64,000 bases of DNA from Hymenobacter piscis. GTDB lineage: Bacteria > Bacteroidota > Bacteroidia > Cytophagales > Hymenobacteraceae. A program made the position numbers and the translations under genes. Position 1 is the stretch's first letter; each line of letters starts with the position of its first letter. Below the pieces are notes generated by a model. The model did no database searches. It was not told where the DNA came from and saw only the letters and a list, made by a program, of their open reading frames with translations. This document shows, piece by piece, positions 16,147 to 23,826 of the stretch. The stretch is from NCBI RefSeq assembly GCF_018760735.1, contig NZ_JAHHZN010000016.1, forward strand, positions 1-64,000. Reading direction: 5' to 3'.

Positions 16147-17097
16147 TCAGAAGGCTACCGCCACGGCGGCGCTACCCGGCAGGATTTTCAGCACGTGCAG
16201 GGCGTTGGCTACGCAGTCGGGGGCGCTGTAATTGGTGTAGATGAACAGGGGGCGCCCTTGGAGCACGGTTGCCACGTAGCCAATGCCGGCAGCCGGTTTC
16301 TGCCAGTCCAGCAGAAACTTCTTTTTGCCGGCTTTGTCCGGATAGGGTATCGACGTGTTGGGTTGCTGCCCGAGCACGTACAAGCTGGTTTTCACCAGAA
16401 TATCCTTCCACGTCTTGATGGCCACAACTGAGCCGTCGGGTAACCGAAGCAGCTTTGGCTTCTCATTAGGACCGGAAGAACTGGGATGTATCTGCGCCAG
16501 TTCCGTGAATGATGACGAGGACGACGTTTTGATCGGAGAAGCCGGCGCAGCTGCCACGGGGGCAACCGTTGGCGGAGCTTCGGGTGAGATGGGCGGGGGA
16601 GACGTAATACCGTGGCCGCTGTGGGCGGCATCGAGCCACTGAATCAGGTGCAGCGCCGCGGGCAACATGTCGTCGGTCAGGGAAAACGTAACGGCCTCCG
16701 TGTTGCCCTGGTGCAGATTGGAGTAGCAGTGCCAGTGCAAACCGTCGGTAATGAAAACGGTCTGGACTTTAAAGCCCAGCGCATAGCCCAGGATTTTGCT
16801 CACGTACCCGTGCTTGTCGAGGCTGGCGTCCAGACATTTGGCTTCGATAACCAGCCGGGGCTGGCCGGCCGCGTCGCGCAGCAGGTAATCGACCCGCAGG
16901 TCACCGCCGAGCGTCTTTTCCGGCTCTACCACCTGCACGTTGGCCGTGTCCCAGCCCAGGGCGCGCAGCACGGGGTCGATGAGGGCGGCGCGGGTGGCGG
17001 CTTCGTTCCTGCGGAGCAGGTGGGCGTTGGCTTGGGCGTTCAGGCGGGCGGCTTGTAAAACGGGATAGAGGGAGGCTAATGGGCTGCTAGCAGACAT
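16147..17097 (-). CDS. PD-(D/E)XK nuclease-domain protein (HsdR_N-like)
   Basis: A 316-residue cytosolic protein. Residues 25-130 resemble the N-terminal nuclease domain of type I restriction subunit R: a RAALIDPVLRALGWD helix, then LRVDYLLRD and PRLVIEAKCLD, giving the D...ExK metal-binding triad. A Pro/Ser-rich linker follows, then a C-terminal domain of about 110 residues (KPKLLRLPDGSVVAIKTWKD) that resembles restriction-system accessory domains. No methylase or specificity gene is near, so it is an orphan. The start is MSASSPLASLY at 17097. Confidence 0.7.
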   Translation of the reverse strand: MSASSPLASLYPVLQAARLNAQANAHLLRRNEAATRAALIDPVLRALGWDTANVQVVEPEKTLGGDLRVDYLLRDAAGQPRLVIEAKCLDASLDKHGYVSKILGYALGFKVQTVFITDGLHWHCYSNLHQGNTEAVTFSLTDDMLPAALHLIQWLDAAHSGHGITSPPPISPEAPPTVAPVAAAPASPIKTSSSSSFTELAQIHPSSSGPNEKPKLLRLPDGSVVAIKTWKDILVKTSLYVLGQQPNTSIPYPDKAGKKKFLLDWQKPAAGIGYVATVLQGRPLFIYTNYSAPDCVANALHVLKILPGSAAVAVAF

Positions 17098-17246
17098 AAG
17101 GAAATGGCAAATTGACGACTGGCAATGATAAGGGTTTGTGCGAACCAAACAGCAGGGGTTGATTCGCTTGCTCCTCCCGCCCGCCCGATGATAGGGCCCG
17201 CCACCTGCCCGGCAATTGAGGCGCTCAGGGGGATAAACATAGCCAG

Positions 17247-17279
17247 AAAAAAGGCCCGGCCGCAGGGAGCGGCCGGGCC
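17247..17279 (-). terminator. terminator of the 17311-18003 gene
   Basis: Perfect 11-bp stem GGCCCGGCCGC / GCGGCCGGGCC with a 5-nt loop, followed on the minus strand by TTTTTT. Confidence 0.85.
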
Positions 17280-17310
17280 GGGGTTCCGGGCAGCGGGGCG
17301 CGGGGCCAGA

Positions 17311-18003
17311 CTAGCCGGCCGCCGCCGGAATCGGAATGGGCTGCACTTTGGGGGTGGGGTTGATGACGTAATCGGCAGCTTTGCTGGCGTCGGTGAGCTT
17401 CCAGTAGGCTTCGCCGATGGCGCAGAGCTGGGCCAGCTGGCGGTAGAGGCCGTTGGCAAACAGCGTGCGGGCGCGGGTGGCCCCGCTGCGGGTGCTTTCG
17501 GCCTCCTTGCGGTCGGTGAGGTGGTCCACGAAGTCGGCGTTCTGGGTTTCGATGGCCGTCAGCATGGCGTCGGTGAGGCCCACCGGGGCGTACTCGGGCA
17601 GGTACTTGCGGCCCTGTTTTACCAGCATGGTGGCGGCCAGGTGCAGCTTGGCGTCGCTGATGCTGGACACGTCGGCGGCCCCGAACCGCTTGTAGCGGGC
17701 CGAGCGGGGGCTGTCCTGGGAGGCGATAATGCCCAGCACCTGCTGCATGGCCGTTTCCAGGGCCACGCGCACGGCGTCTTTTTCCGCCGTTACTTCCTTG
17801 CTTTCCTGCTGCACCACCGCGTCGGGCGCCATCTCGCCAAAGGCGGCGGTGTCGTCCTTGAATTGCTGAATGCGCTGGGCCGTTACGCCGCGCGAAGCCA
17901 GCAGGGCCGCGTCGCGGTCGAGGGCGGGTTGTAAATCCAGGCAGCGTTGCCAGAGCGCGGCCTGGGTAAAGGGATAGTCGGCAATCGGATTTCGGTCGAG
18001 CAT
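17311..18003 (-). CDS. hypothetical helical protein
   Basis: A 230-residue soluble protein that I do not recognise. It is predicted mostly helical (long stretches such as TAEKDAVRVALETAMQQVLG and RSGATRARTLFANGLYRQLA), with a short Pro-rich end (PTPKVQPIPIPAAAG). No signal peptide, membrane helix or catalytic motif is visible. GC content matches the genome average, so it is not part of the AT-rich block to its right. It has its own terminator. Confidence 0.6.
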   Translation of the reverse strand: MLDRNPIADYPFTQAALWQRCLDLQPALDRDAALLASRGVTAQRIQQFKDDTAAFGEMAPDAVVQQESKEVTAEKDAVRVALETAMQQVLGIIASQDSPRSARYKRFGAADVSSISDAKLHLAATMLVKQGRKYLPEYAPVGLTDAMLTAIETQNADFVDHLTDRKEAESTRSGATRARTLFANGLYRQLAQLCAIGEAYWKLTDASKAADYVINPTPKVQPIPIPAAAG

Positions 18004-18138
18004 AACGGGTAGTGGTTAAGGGTTAGAAATAGCCGTCCGGCCGTCCAGGAGGTGGGCCGCCGGCTTGCCAAACTACTGATTTGCAGCCTACTTTACAACC
18101 CCGCGCCCCGGGCCGCTGCCGGCCTCCCGCCAGCCCTT

Positions 18139-18306
18139 CCCGGCCCCCGCCAAGCCTCGCCCGGCGCCCCCGAAGCGCCCCCCGGCCTCCCCGAAGCTCT
18201 TGCCGGCGTACCCGATGTTCTTCCCGGCATACCCGATGCTTTTCCCGGAGCAACCGAAGCGCTTCCCGGAGCAACCGATGTCCTTCCCGGAGCAACCGAA
18301 GCCATT
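18139..18306. repeat. 21-bp minisatellite, eight units
   Basis: Eight consecutive 21-bp units starting CCCGGnG/C, each with a CCGAAG or CCGATG core. Three (18244, 18265, 18286) are almost identical. In one plus-strand frame the units read as heptapeptides of the PGATEAL / PGIPDAF / AGVPDVL type, with mainly conservative changes. The minus strand gives SVAPGKA-type heptads. No convincing start, promoter or flanking protein was found, so it is called a repeat. Confidence 0.8.
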
Positions 18307-18420
18307 CCCGGCGCTACTGCCGGGGCATCGGGTGCGCCGGGCCAGGTTGCGCGGGGGCCGCAGACTGCATCGGCCGGGCCGGCCGCTACCGGCGGCAGCC
18401 CGGCCAGCCCGTCAGAAAAC

Positions 18421-18456
18421 ACCCGCGCCGCTCGGAAGGCTCCGGGCGGCGCGGGT
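18421..18456 (-). terminator. GC-rich hairpin with T run on the minus strand
   Basis: CACCCGCGCCGC pairs with GGCGGCGCGGGTG; the minus strand continues TGTTTTC. It could end transcripts from the AT-rich genes to the right. Confidence 0.5.
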
Positions 18457-18593
18457 GGAGGAGGTGTTGGCTGTTGGAGTATGCCCTATGCGTTATGGCA
18501 GATTCGAGTTGTACGCTTGCGCTAGACAGAGGTAAGCAGGGGCGTTAACGTACAGATTTTGTGGCAGGTGGGGAATTTGAAACTCGTCTACCA

Positions 18594-18737
18594 TAGCGGT
18601 TTCGTGAACGGTATGCCCAGTTGTAGAGACGCATATTTGCGTCTCCTTGTCCGCGCCGTTGTTACGGCGTCGTTCAACGCTGAGACGCAAATATGCGTCT
18701 CTACATCAGCTGGGTTGCACTGTTCACGAAACAGCTA
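18594..18737. repeat. family C palindromic element (GTAGAGACGCA type)
   Basis: Outer arms 18594-18609 and 18722-18737 (TAGCGGTTTCGTGAAC and its inverted copy, one mismatch) enclose perfect inner arms. The inner arms are 23-nt inverted copies at 18623-18645 and 18682-18704, each itself a small palindrome (GAGACGCATATTTGCGTCTC). A related element is at 44426-44543. No transposase gene is present, so it is a MITE-like hairpin element. Confidence 0.8.
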
Positions 18738-18897
18738 TAAACGTCAGCTGATATAAATTAATGCTGTTGAGTTACTTGCAATTGTTTAAAAGATTTCCGT
18801 CAGTTGAAATAAAAGTGCAATAAAGCTACTGATGCTCAATTGCTTACGTCAGCCATACTTGCTGTAGAATCATATTAGTGGCAGTTTTTATTTTATT

Positions 18898-19365
18898 TCA
18901 ATTTTTAAATTTCGCAATTAGCTTGTCAATTCTTCTCTTATTCTGTTGTTGTAGTAAAGAGGGGTGTAAATTCATAAGTATATTTGCTGCTAAAATTATA
19001 AATGCAAATAGATACTCTTGATTGTAAAGTTTAATGACGATAAAAACACAAGGAAATAGAAACGCAAATAAGTGAGCTATTTCTGATTTTGTCATTTCAT
19101 CTCTTAAAAATTTTAAGTCCACAAGATTAACTCTTCTATCTATTTTTATTGTTTGATTGAAAAACTTAAAAGGAGTATTTTTTACAATCCATTTTATAAC
19201 TCCAATTCCTATAATTTTATTGAAATTCTCGTTTTTTATAAAATTTAGATTCGATATTTTTGTATTGTAGAAATCTGTTTTTTTAATCATAGCAATCACC
19301 ATCAGCCCAACCATAAATGAAATAAATCCTAATGAAATGCCGAATCTCAAATATTTTAATATCAT
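18898..19365 (-). CDS. AT-rich orphan gene: small membrane protein
   Basis: A 155-residue protein with three hydrophobic segments (residues 9-27, 97-113 and 118-132) and a basic end. The middle has KWIVKNTPFKFFNQTIK and then DEMTKSEIAHLFAFLFP. The W-x4-P and SE-x-H arrangement faintly resembles the CrtO family of acyltransferases (glycosyl-diaponeurosporenoate acyltransferase), but this is weak. Base composition and codon use are strongly AT-rich compared with all neighbours, indicating recent acquisition. No operon partner is apparent; the duplicated uvrA start region lies behind it. Confidence 0.6.
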   Translation of the reverse strand: MILKYLRFGISLGFISFMVGLMVIAMIKKTDFYNTKISNLNFIKNENFNKIIGIGVIKWIVKNTPFKFFNQTIKIDRRVNLVDLKFLRDEMTKSEIAHLFAFLFPCVFIVIKLYNQEYLFAFIILAANILMNLHPSLLQQQNKRRIDKLIAKFKN

Positions 19366-19430
19366 CCTGATTTTAGAAATTAATATTGGTTTTTGATTTT
19401 ACTCTCTAGAATTTTCTCGTTAAAACTACC

Positions 19431-19716
19431 GCTAACATTCTGTTTGATGCTACTCAGCGCTGAGGCAATATAGCGTCAAACATCCATTAGTACGCATAGC
19501 AGTAGCGTCAAACATACCAACGGTGGCGCGCTTGCCGCTACTCGGTCCTTTTGTCTGCGTTGCGTAAAACACCCAACCCAGCCGGCCCCGCCGTACCTTC
19601 GCCTACCCAAACTGGGCCGGGCCGAAACCAAACCCGGCCCGCTTGCTGTTTACCGACCTATGGCCGACAACTCCGCTTTGCAAGTAGCCGCCCCCGCGGC
19701 CGACCCCATTGACCAG
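19431..19716 (+). repeat. copy A of the duplicated uvrA 5' region
   Basis: From 19501 to 19716 the sequence is 211/216 identical to 20599-20814, which covers the uvrA promoter region and the first 19 codons. Upstream, 19431-19500 is a diverged version of 20540-20598; both begin GCTAACA and both contain a GCTACT / AGTAGC hairpin. The match stops sharply after the codons for PIDQ. Confidence 0.9.
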
Positions 19717-19761
19717 ACGAGTTGTATGCGCGCATTAGAGAGGGGTAAGGAGAACTGCTAA
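19660..19761 (+). pseudogene. truncated 5' fragment of uvrA
   Basis: The frame starts MADNSALQVAAPAADPIDQ exactly as in the intact uvrA at 20758. It then changes to unrelated sequence (TSCMRALERGKENC) and stops after 33 codons. It is the coding part of the duplicated 5' region and probably has no function. Confidence 0.8.
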
Positions 19762-19885
19762 CTTCCCGGGGCTTTATGCGGTTGGGGATTTTTGTTTCTT
19801 TAGTTTGTTTTATTGCTAAGTCAAATATACAAAAAGAAGTTTCAGTTTTGCCCTAAAACCCCAATTGCATAAAACTCCTGTTAGC
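19757..19885. repeat. imperfect palindrome with GCTAAC/GTTAGC ends
   Basis: The left end GCTAAC...TTTATGC..TTGGGG reappears inverted at the right end, with the same word order and spacing, closing in GTTAGC (19880-19885). The ends mark the junction between the truncated uvrA copy and the AT-rich cassette. It is similar in outline, not in consensus, to recombination sites of gene cassettes. Confidence 0.65.
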
Positions 19886-20546
19886 ACGCGTATTTATTTT
19901 CCAGATCGGTATGCCGTGTTAGTAAAATTAAATTTTGAAAAATCTTTAAATAATAAAATTCTATTTTCTTCGGTCAAGTAGTTTTCAATTACAGTGAAAT
20001 TTCCTTTGGGAAAACTAATTTTACTTCCTTTTTCCGCATCGTATAGATTGTCACCACATTCGCATACACAGAGTTTTCCACGTAAAGGAGTTGCGTAAAC
20101 AGTAACTGTTTCTTTGTGATTTTTTTCCCATTGTTTTTTTATTACTTGAATTTTACGCCTGTTGTTTTTAACTAAGTCACGTAAACTATTTAAATACTCA
20201 CTATAATTTTCAGGAAAATCAAATTTAGAATTAGTAAAGTACGAGTAAGGATATGAAGTTTTTCCTAAACAGCATGATTCTAGTTGATCGCTACTATAAA
20301 ATTCATGTAGAAAAATAGAGTAGATTTCAGGTTCTTTATATTCATCTACCTTTTCATATTTTTTCAGTTCTGCAATCCAATAGTAAATAAATTTTCCATG
20401 TGAATCTTTATTTCTATCCATTTCGAAAGTTATGATGACAAAATCCTTTTCTGAATTATCTTGAGAAAATATTTTTCCGCAAGTCAAAATGAAAATTAAT
20501 GCTATTAGGTTCTTTATCATGAAGTTTGGTAATATGTGTGCTAACA
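19879..20546. mobile_element. putative AT-rich gene cassette with 16-bp inverted ends
   Basis: The left end TGTTAGCACGCGTATT (19879-19894) and the right end (20531-20546, TGTTAGCACACATATT on the minus strand) are inverted copies with 14 of 16 matches. They enclose one AT-rich gene and are flanked by two copies of the uvrA 5' region. No recombinase is encoded, so mobility would need help in trans. The element is inferred from this architecture. Confidence 0.55.
19894..20520 (-). CDS. AT-rich orphan gene: exported protein
   Basis: A 208-residue protein with signal peptide MIKNLIALIFILTCGKIFSQ, then a soluble, Lys/Glu/Tyr-rich domain with five cysteines, including CC and CVCEC clusters (SSDQLESCCLG, GKLCVCECGDN). 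No family is recognised. Its AT-rich composition is foreign to the window. The gene fills a cassette bounded by 16-bp inverted repeats and its stop codon overlaps the left repeat. The ATG at 20520 is chosen over one at 20547, because the upstream one would precede the signal peptide and lie in the inverted repeat. Confidence 0.6.
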   Translation of the reverse strand: MIKNLIALIFILTCGKIFSQDNSEKDFVIITFEMDRNKDSHGKFIYYWIAELKKYEKVDEYKEPEIYSIFLHEFYSSDQLESCCLGKTSYPYSYFTNSKFDFPENYSEYLNSLRDLVKNNRRKIQVIKKQWEKNHKETVTVYATPLRGKLCVCECGDNLYDAEKGSKISFPKGNFTVIENYLTEENRILLFKDFSKFNFTNTAYRSGK

Positions 20547-20814
20547 TTTGTATTGCTGCTACTCCTTATAGTGGCAAGCTGTCCTTGGTACGCAAGATAG
20601 TAGCGTCAAGCATACCAACGGTGGCGTGCTTGCCGCTACTCGGTCCTTTTGTCTGCGTTGCGTAAAGCACCCAACCCAGCCGGCCCCGCCGTACCTTCGC
20701 CTACCCAAACTGGGCCGGGCCGAAACCAAACCCGGCCCGCTTGCTGTTTACCGACCTATGGCCGACAATTCCGCTCTGCAAGTAGCCGCCCCCGCGGCCG
20801 ACCCCATTGACCAG
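20540..20814 (+). repeat. copy B of the duplicated uvrA 5' region
   Basis: The functional copy, running into intact uvrA. The last 216 bp match copy A with five substitutions. A -7-like TACCTTCG (20692-20699) sits about 60 bases before the uvrA ATG and is conserved in both copies. Confidence 0.9.
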
Positions 20815-23652
20815 CTCGACCCGCGCGAGTTCATCCTCATCAAAAACGCCCGGGTTCACAACCTCAAAAACCTGAGCGTGGCCCTGCCGCGCAACAAGTT
20901 CATCGTCGTGACGGGGTTATCGGGGTCCGGCAAGTCGTCGCTGGCCTTTGATACGCTTTATGCCGAGGGCCAGCGCATGTACGTGGAGAGCCTCAGCAGC
21001 TACGCCCGCCAGTTCCTGGGCCGCATGGACAAGCCCGACGTGGACTACATCCGGGGCATCTCGCCGGCCATTGCCATCGAGCAGAAGGTCAGCATCAAGA
21101 ACAACCGCTCCACGGTGGGCACCAGCACCGAAATCTACGACTACCTCAAGCTGCTGTTTGCGCGGGTGGGCCGCACCTACTCGCCCGTGAGCGGCGAGCA
21201 GGTGAAGAAGGACAACGTGGCCGACGTGGTGGACTTCCTCATGCAGCTGCCCGCCGATACGCGCCTGACGCTGCTGGCCCCGCTGCTGCCCGCCGAGGCC
21301 GGCCGCCCCCTGAGCAAGGAGCTGGATCTGCTGCTCCAGAAGGGCTACAGCCGGGTGGTGGTGAACGGCGAAACGGCCTTCATCGAGGATCTGCTGGCCG
21401 AAGGGCAGCCCGAAGTAACGGGCGACATCTTCATCATGATTGACCGCGCCGTCATCGTGCCCGGCGACGAGGACCTGGCCTTCCGCCTCGCCGACTCCGT
21501 GCAAACCGCCTTCTTCGAGGGCCACGGGACGTTAGTTGCTAGTTACCAGTTGTCAGTTGTCAGTGACCAGAACGAACTAACAACTGACAACCAACAACTA
21601 GCAACTAATCTGACAACCAAACAATTCTCCGACAAATTCGAGCTGGATGGGCTGGTGTTTGAGGAGCCGAGCGTGAATTTCTTCTCCTTCAATAACCCCT
21701 ACGGGGCCTGCCAGACCTGCGAGGGGTTCGGCTCGGTGCTGGGCATTGACGAGGATTTGGTGATTCCCGACAAGAGCCTGACGGTGTACGAGGGCGCCAT
21801 TGCCCCCTGGCGCACCGACAAGCAGAGCGAGTGGCTCAAGCCCCTCATCAAGAACGGCATCCGCTTCGATTTCCCGATTCACCGCCCCTACAACGAGCTC
21901 ACCGAGGCCGAGCGGGCCCTGCTCTGGAAGGGCAACAAGTACTTCGACGGCCTCGATGCCTACTTCAAGTGGGTGAGCGAGCAGACCCACAAAATCCAGT
22001 ACCGGGTGCTGCAAAGCCGCTACCGGGGCCGCACCACCTGCCCCGACTGCCGGGGCACCCGCCTGCGCAAGGATGCCCAGTACGTGAAAATCCAGGACCG
22101 CAGCATCACCGACCTGGTGCTACTGCCCGTGAGCGAGGCCCTGGCGTTCTTCCGCACCCTGGACCTGCCCGCCCACGAAGCCAAAGTCGCCGACCGCCTC
22201 GTAACCGAGGTCACCAACCGCCTGGAGTACCTGAACCGCGTGGGCCTGGGCTACCTCACGCTCAACCGCCTCAGCAGCACGCTCTCGGGCGGGGAGAGCC
22301 AGCGGATTTCGCTGGCGACTTCGCTCGGTTCGGCGCTGGTGGGCTCCATGTACATTCTCGATGAGCCCAGCATCGGCCTGCACCCCAAGGATGCCGAGCA
22401 GCTCATTGGCGTGCTGCGCTCCTTGCAGCAGCTGGGCAACACCGTGATTGTGGTGGAGCACGAGGACAAGATGATGGAGCAGGCCGACCAGATCATCGAC
22501 ATCGGCCCCGAGGCCGGCAGCGGCGGCGGCATCCTGCAATTCCAGGGCACTTACGCCGAGGTACTGGCTTCCGACACCTACACCGGTGAGTACCTGAGTG
22601 GCCGCCGCGAGGTAGCCGTGCCCAAGCACCGTCGCCCCTGGCGCAACGCCCTGGAGCTGACCGGGGCCCGCGAGAACAACCTCAAGAACGTGAGCGTGAA
22701 GTTCCCGCTGAACGTGATGACGGTGGTTACGGGCGTGTCGGGCTCCGGCAAAAGCACGCTCATCCGGCGGATTCTGGCCCCGGCCCTGCTCAAGCAGCTG
22801 GGCGGCGGCGCGGGCGAGGCCACCGGCAAGTTCGACCGCCTCACCGGCGTCAACGGGCAGGTGACGCACGTGGAGTTCGTGGACCAGAACCCCATCGGCA
22901 AGAGCAGCCGCTCGAACCCCGTGACCTACGTGAAGGCCTACGACGCCATCCGCACCCTGTTTGCCGATCAGCCCCTGGCCAAGGCCCGCGGCTTCAAACC
23001 CTCGCACTTCTCCTTCAACATCGACGGGGGCCGCTGCGAGGTGTGCCAGGGCGAGGGTCAGGTGAAGATTGAGATGCAGTTCATGGCCGACATCTACCTG
23101 ACCTGCGAGGCCTGCGAGGGCCGCAAATTCAAGCAGGATGTGCTCGACGTGAAGTTCCAGGGCCAGGCCATCAACGAGGTGCTGGAAATGACCATCGAGG
23201 ACAGCATCCAGTTCTTCAAGGGCCAGCCCAAGATTGTGGAGCGCCTCAAGCCCCTCGAAGACGTGGGCCTGGGCTACATCCGCCTGGGGCAGTCGGCCAA
23301 CACGCTCTCGGGCGGGGAGGCCCAGCGCGTGAAGCTGGCCTCGTTCCTGACCAAGGGCAACACCCTCCAGAACGACAAAATCCTGTTCATCTTCGACGAG
23401 CCCAGCACCGGCCTGCACTTCCACGACATCAACAAGCTGATGATGGCCCTCAACGCGCTGGTGGAGCAGGGTAACTCGGTGCTCATCATCGAGCACAACA
23501 TGGACATCATCAAGTGCGCCGACTGGGTCATCGACCTCGGCCCCGAGGGCGGCCTCAACGGCGGCCACCTGCTCTTCGAAGGCACCCCCGAGCAGCTGGT
23601 GAAGCTCAAAGACACCAACTCCACCGCCCGCTTCCTGGCCGAGAAGCTGTAG
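20758..23652 (+). CDS. uvrA: excinuclease ABC subunit A
   Basis: A 964-residue UvrA, the damage-recognition ATPase of nucleotide excision repair. The first ABC domain has Walker A GLSGSGKSS (residue 53), signature LSGGESQR (about 510) and Walker B YILDEPSIGLHP. The second has GVSGSGKST (about 660), LSGGEAQR (about 850) and FIFDEPSTGLHF. The zinc finger CEVCQGEG...CEACEG lies near 760. The ATG at 20758 is the family start (MADNSALQVA). Residues 258-285, between the insertion domain and FSDKFELDG, are encoded by an inserted palindromic repeat (21532-21608) that keeps the frame open. The 5' end is duplicated at 19501-19716. Confidence 0.97.
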   Translation: MADNSALQVAAPAADPIDQLDPREFILIKNARVHNLKNLSVALPRNKFIVVTGLSGSGKSSLAFDTLYAEGQRMYVESLSSYARQFLGRMDKPDVDYIRGISPAIAIEQKVSIKNNRSTVGTSTEIYDYLKLLFARVGRTYSPVSGEQVKKDNVADVVDFLMQLPADTRLTLLAPLLPAEAGRPLSKELDLLLQKGYSRVVVNGETAFIEDLLAEGQPEVTGDIFIMIDRAVIVPGDEDLAFRLADSVQTAFFEGHGTLVASYQLSVVSDQNELTTDNQQLATNLTTKQFSDKFELDGLVFEEPSVNFFSFNNPYGACQTCEGFGSVLGIDEDLVIPDKSLTVYEGAIAPWRTDKQSEWLKPLIKNGIRFDFPIHRPYNELTEAERALLWKGNKYFDGLDAYFKWVSEQTHKIQYRVLQSRYRGRTTCPDCRGTRLRKDAQYVKIQDRSITDLVLLPVSEALAFFRTLDLPAHEAKVADRLVTEVTNRLEYLNRVGLGYLTLNRLSSTLSGGESQRISLATSLGSALVGSMYILDEPSIGLHPKDAEQLIGVLRSLQQLGNTVIVVEHEDKMMEQADQIIDIGPEAGSGGGILQFQGTYAEVLASDTYTGEYLSGRREVAVPKHRRPWRNALELTGARENNLKNVSVKFPLNVMTVVTGVSGSGKSTLIRRILAPALLKQLGGGAGEATGKFDRLTGVNGQVTHVEFVDQNPIGKSSRSNPVTYVKAYDAIRTLFADQPLAKARGFKPSHFSFNIDGGRCEVCQGEGQVKIEMQFMADIYLTCEACEGRKFKQDVLDVKFQGQAINEVLEMTIEDSIQFFKGQPKIVERLKPLEDVGLGYIRLGQSANTLSGGEAQRVKLASFLTKGNTLQNDKILFIFDEPSTGLHFHDINKLMMALNALVEQGNSVLIIEHNMDIIKCADWVIDLGPEGGLNGGHLLFEGTPEQLVKLKDTNSTARFLAEKL
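21532..21608. repeat. family A palindromic element inside uvrA
   Basis: Arms 21532-21560 and 21580-21608 are 29-nt inverted copies with four mismatches, made of GTTGTCAGTT and TAGTTGCTAGTT words. They resemble the intergenic elements at 3305-3373 and 60367-60423. Here it is translated in frame, giving SYQLSVVSDQNELTTDNQQL in UvrA. Confidence 0.9.
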
Positions 23653-23720
23653 AAAGGGAGTCTGTAGCGCGGACTTTATAGTTCGGTGTCTCCACGTCTT
23701 TGCAGTCGTTTAAACAGCGC

Positions 23721-23810
23721 TAAAACTGTCATTCCGAGCGGAGCGAGGAATCTGAGTAGGCCCCAGGCGGGTAACCCAGATTCCTCGCTCCGCTCGGAAT
23801 GACAGTTTTA
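23721..23810. repeat. family B palindromic element (GTCATTCCGAGC type)
   Basis: Perfect 34-bp inverted arms (23721-23754, 23777-23810) around a 22-nt loop, between uvrA and the TspO-like gene. The core of each arm is GTCATTCCGAGCGGAGCGAG. It may double as a terminator for uvrA. It shares the GTCATnCnGAGC end with 24683-24829 and 63472-63569. Confidence 0.9.
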
Positions 23811-23826
23811 GGAGCATATTCGCCCT

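Larger units (their letters stand above)
19366..19893. other. intergenic part of the disturbed uvrA-upstream region
   Basis: This 528-bp gap holds copy A of the duplicated uvrA upstream and start region, the truncated uvrA start and an imperfect palindrome ending in TGTTAGC. A -7-like TATATTTG on the minus strand lies near 19825. No intact gene was found. Confidence 0.7.

Noticed and set aside
17125..17934. Open frame of 269 codons opposite the 17311-18003 gene
   Set aside because: It crosses the terminator hairpin at 17247-17279 and has Gly/Val/His-rich shadow composition.
18139..18306. CRISPR array
   Set aside because: Units are 21 bp with no spacers and vary gradually, so this is a minisatellite.
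18052..18525. Plus-strand frame of 157 codons across the minisatellite
   Set aside because: GTG start without support, low-complexity content and no promoter. The region is reported as a repeat and as a finding.
19757..19885. Integron attC site
   Set aside because: The ends GCTAAC/GTTAGC do not fit the RYYYAAC/GTTRRRY consensus, and no integrase gene is in the window.
22120..23568. Open frame of 482 codons opposite uvrA
   Set aside because: Shadow of uvrA, with no recognisable motifs.
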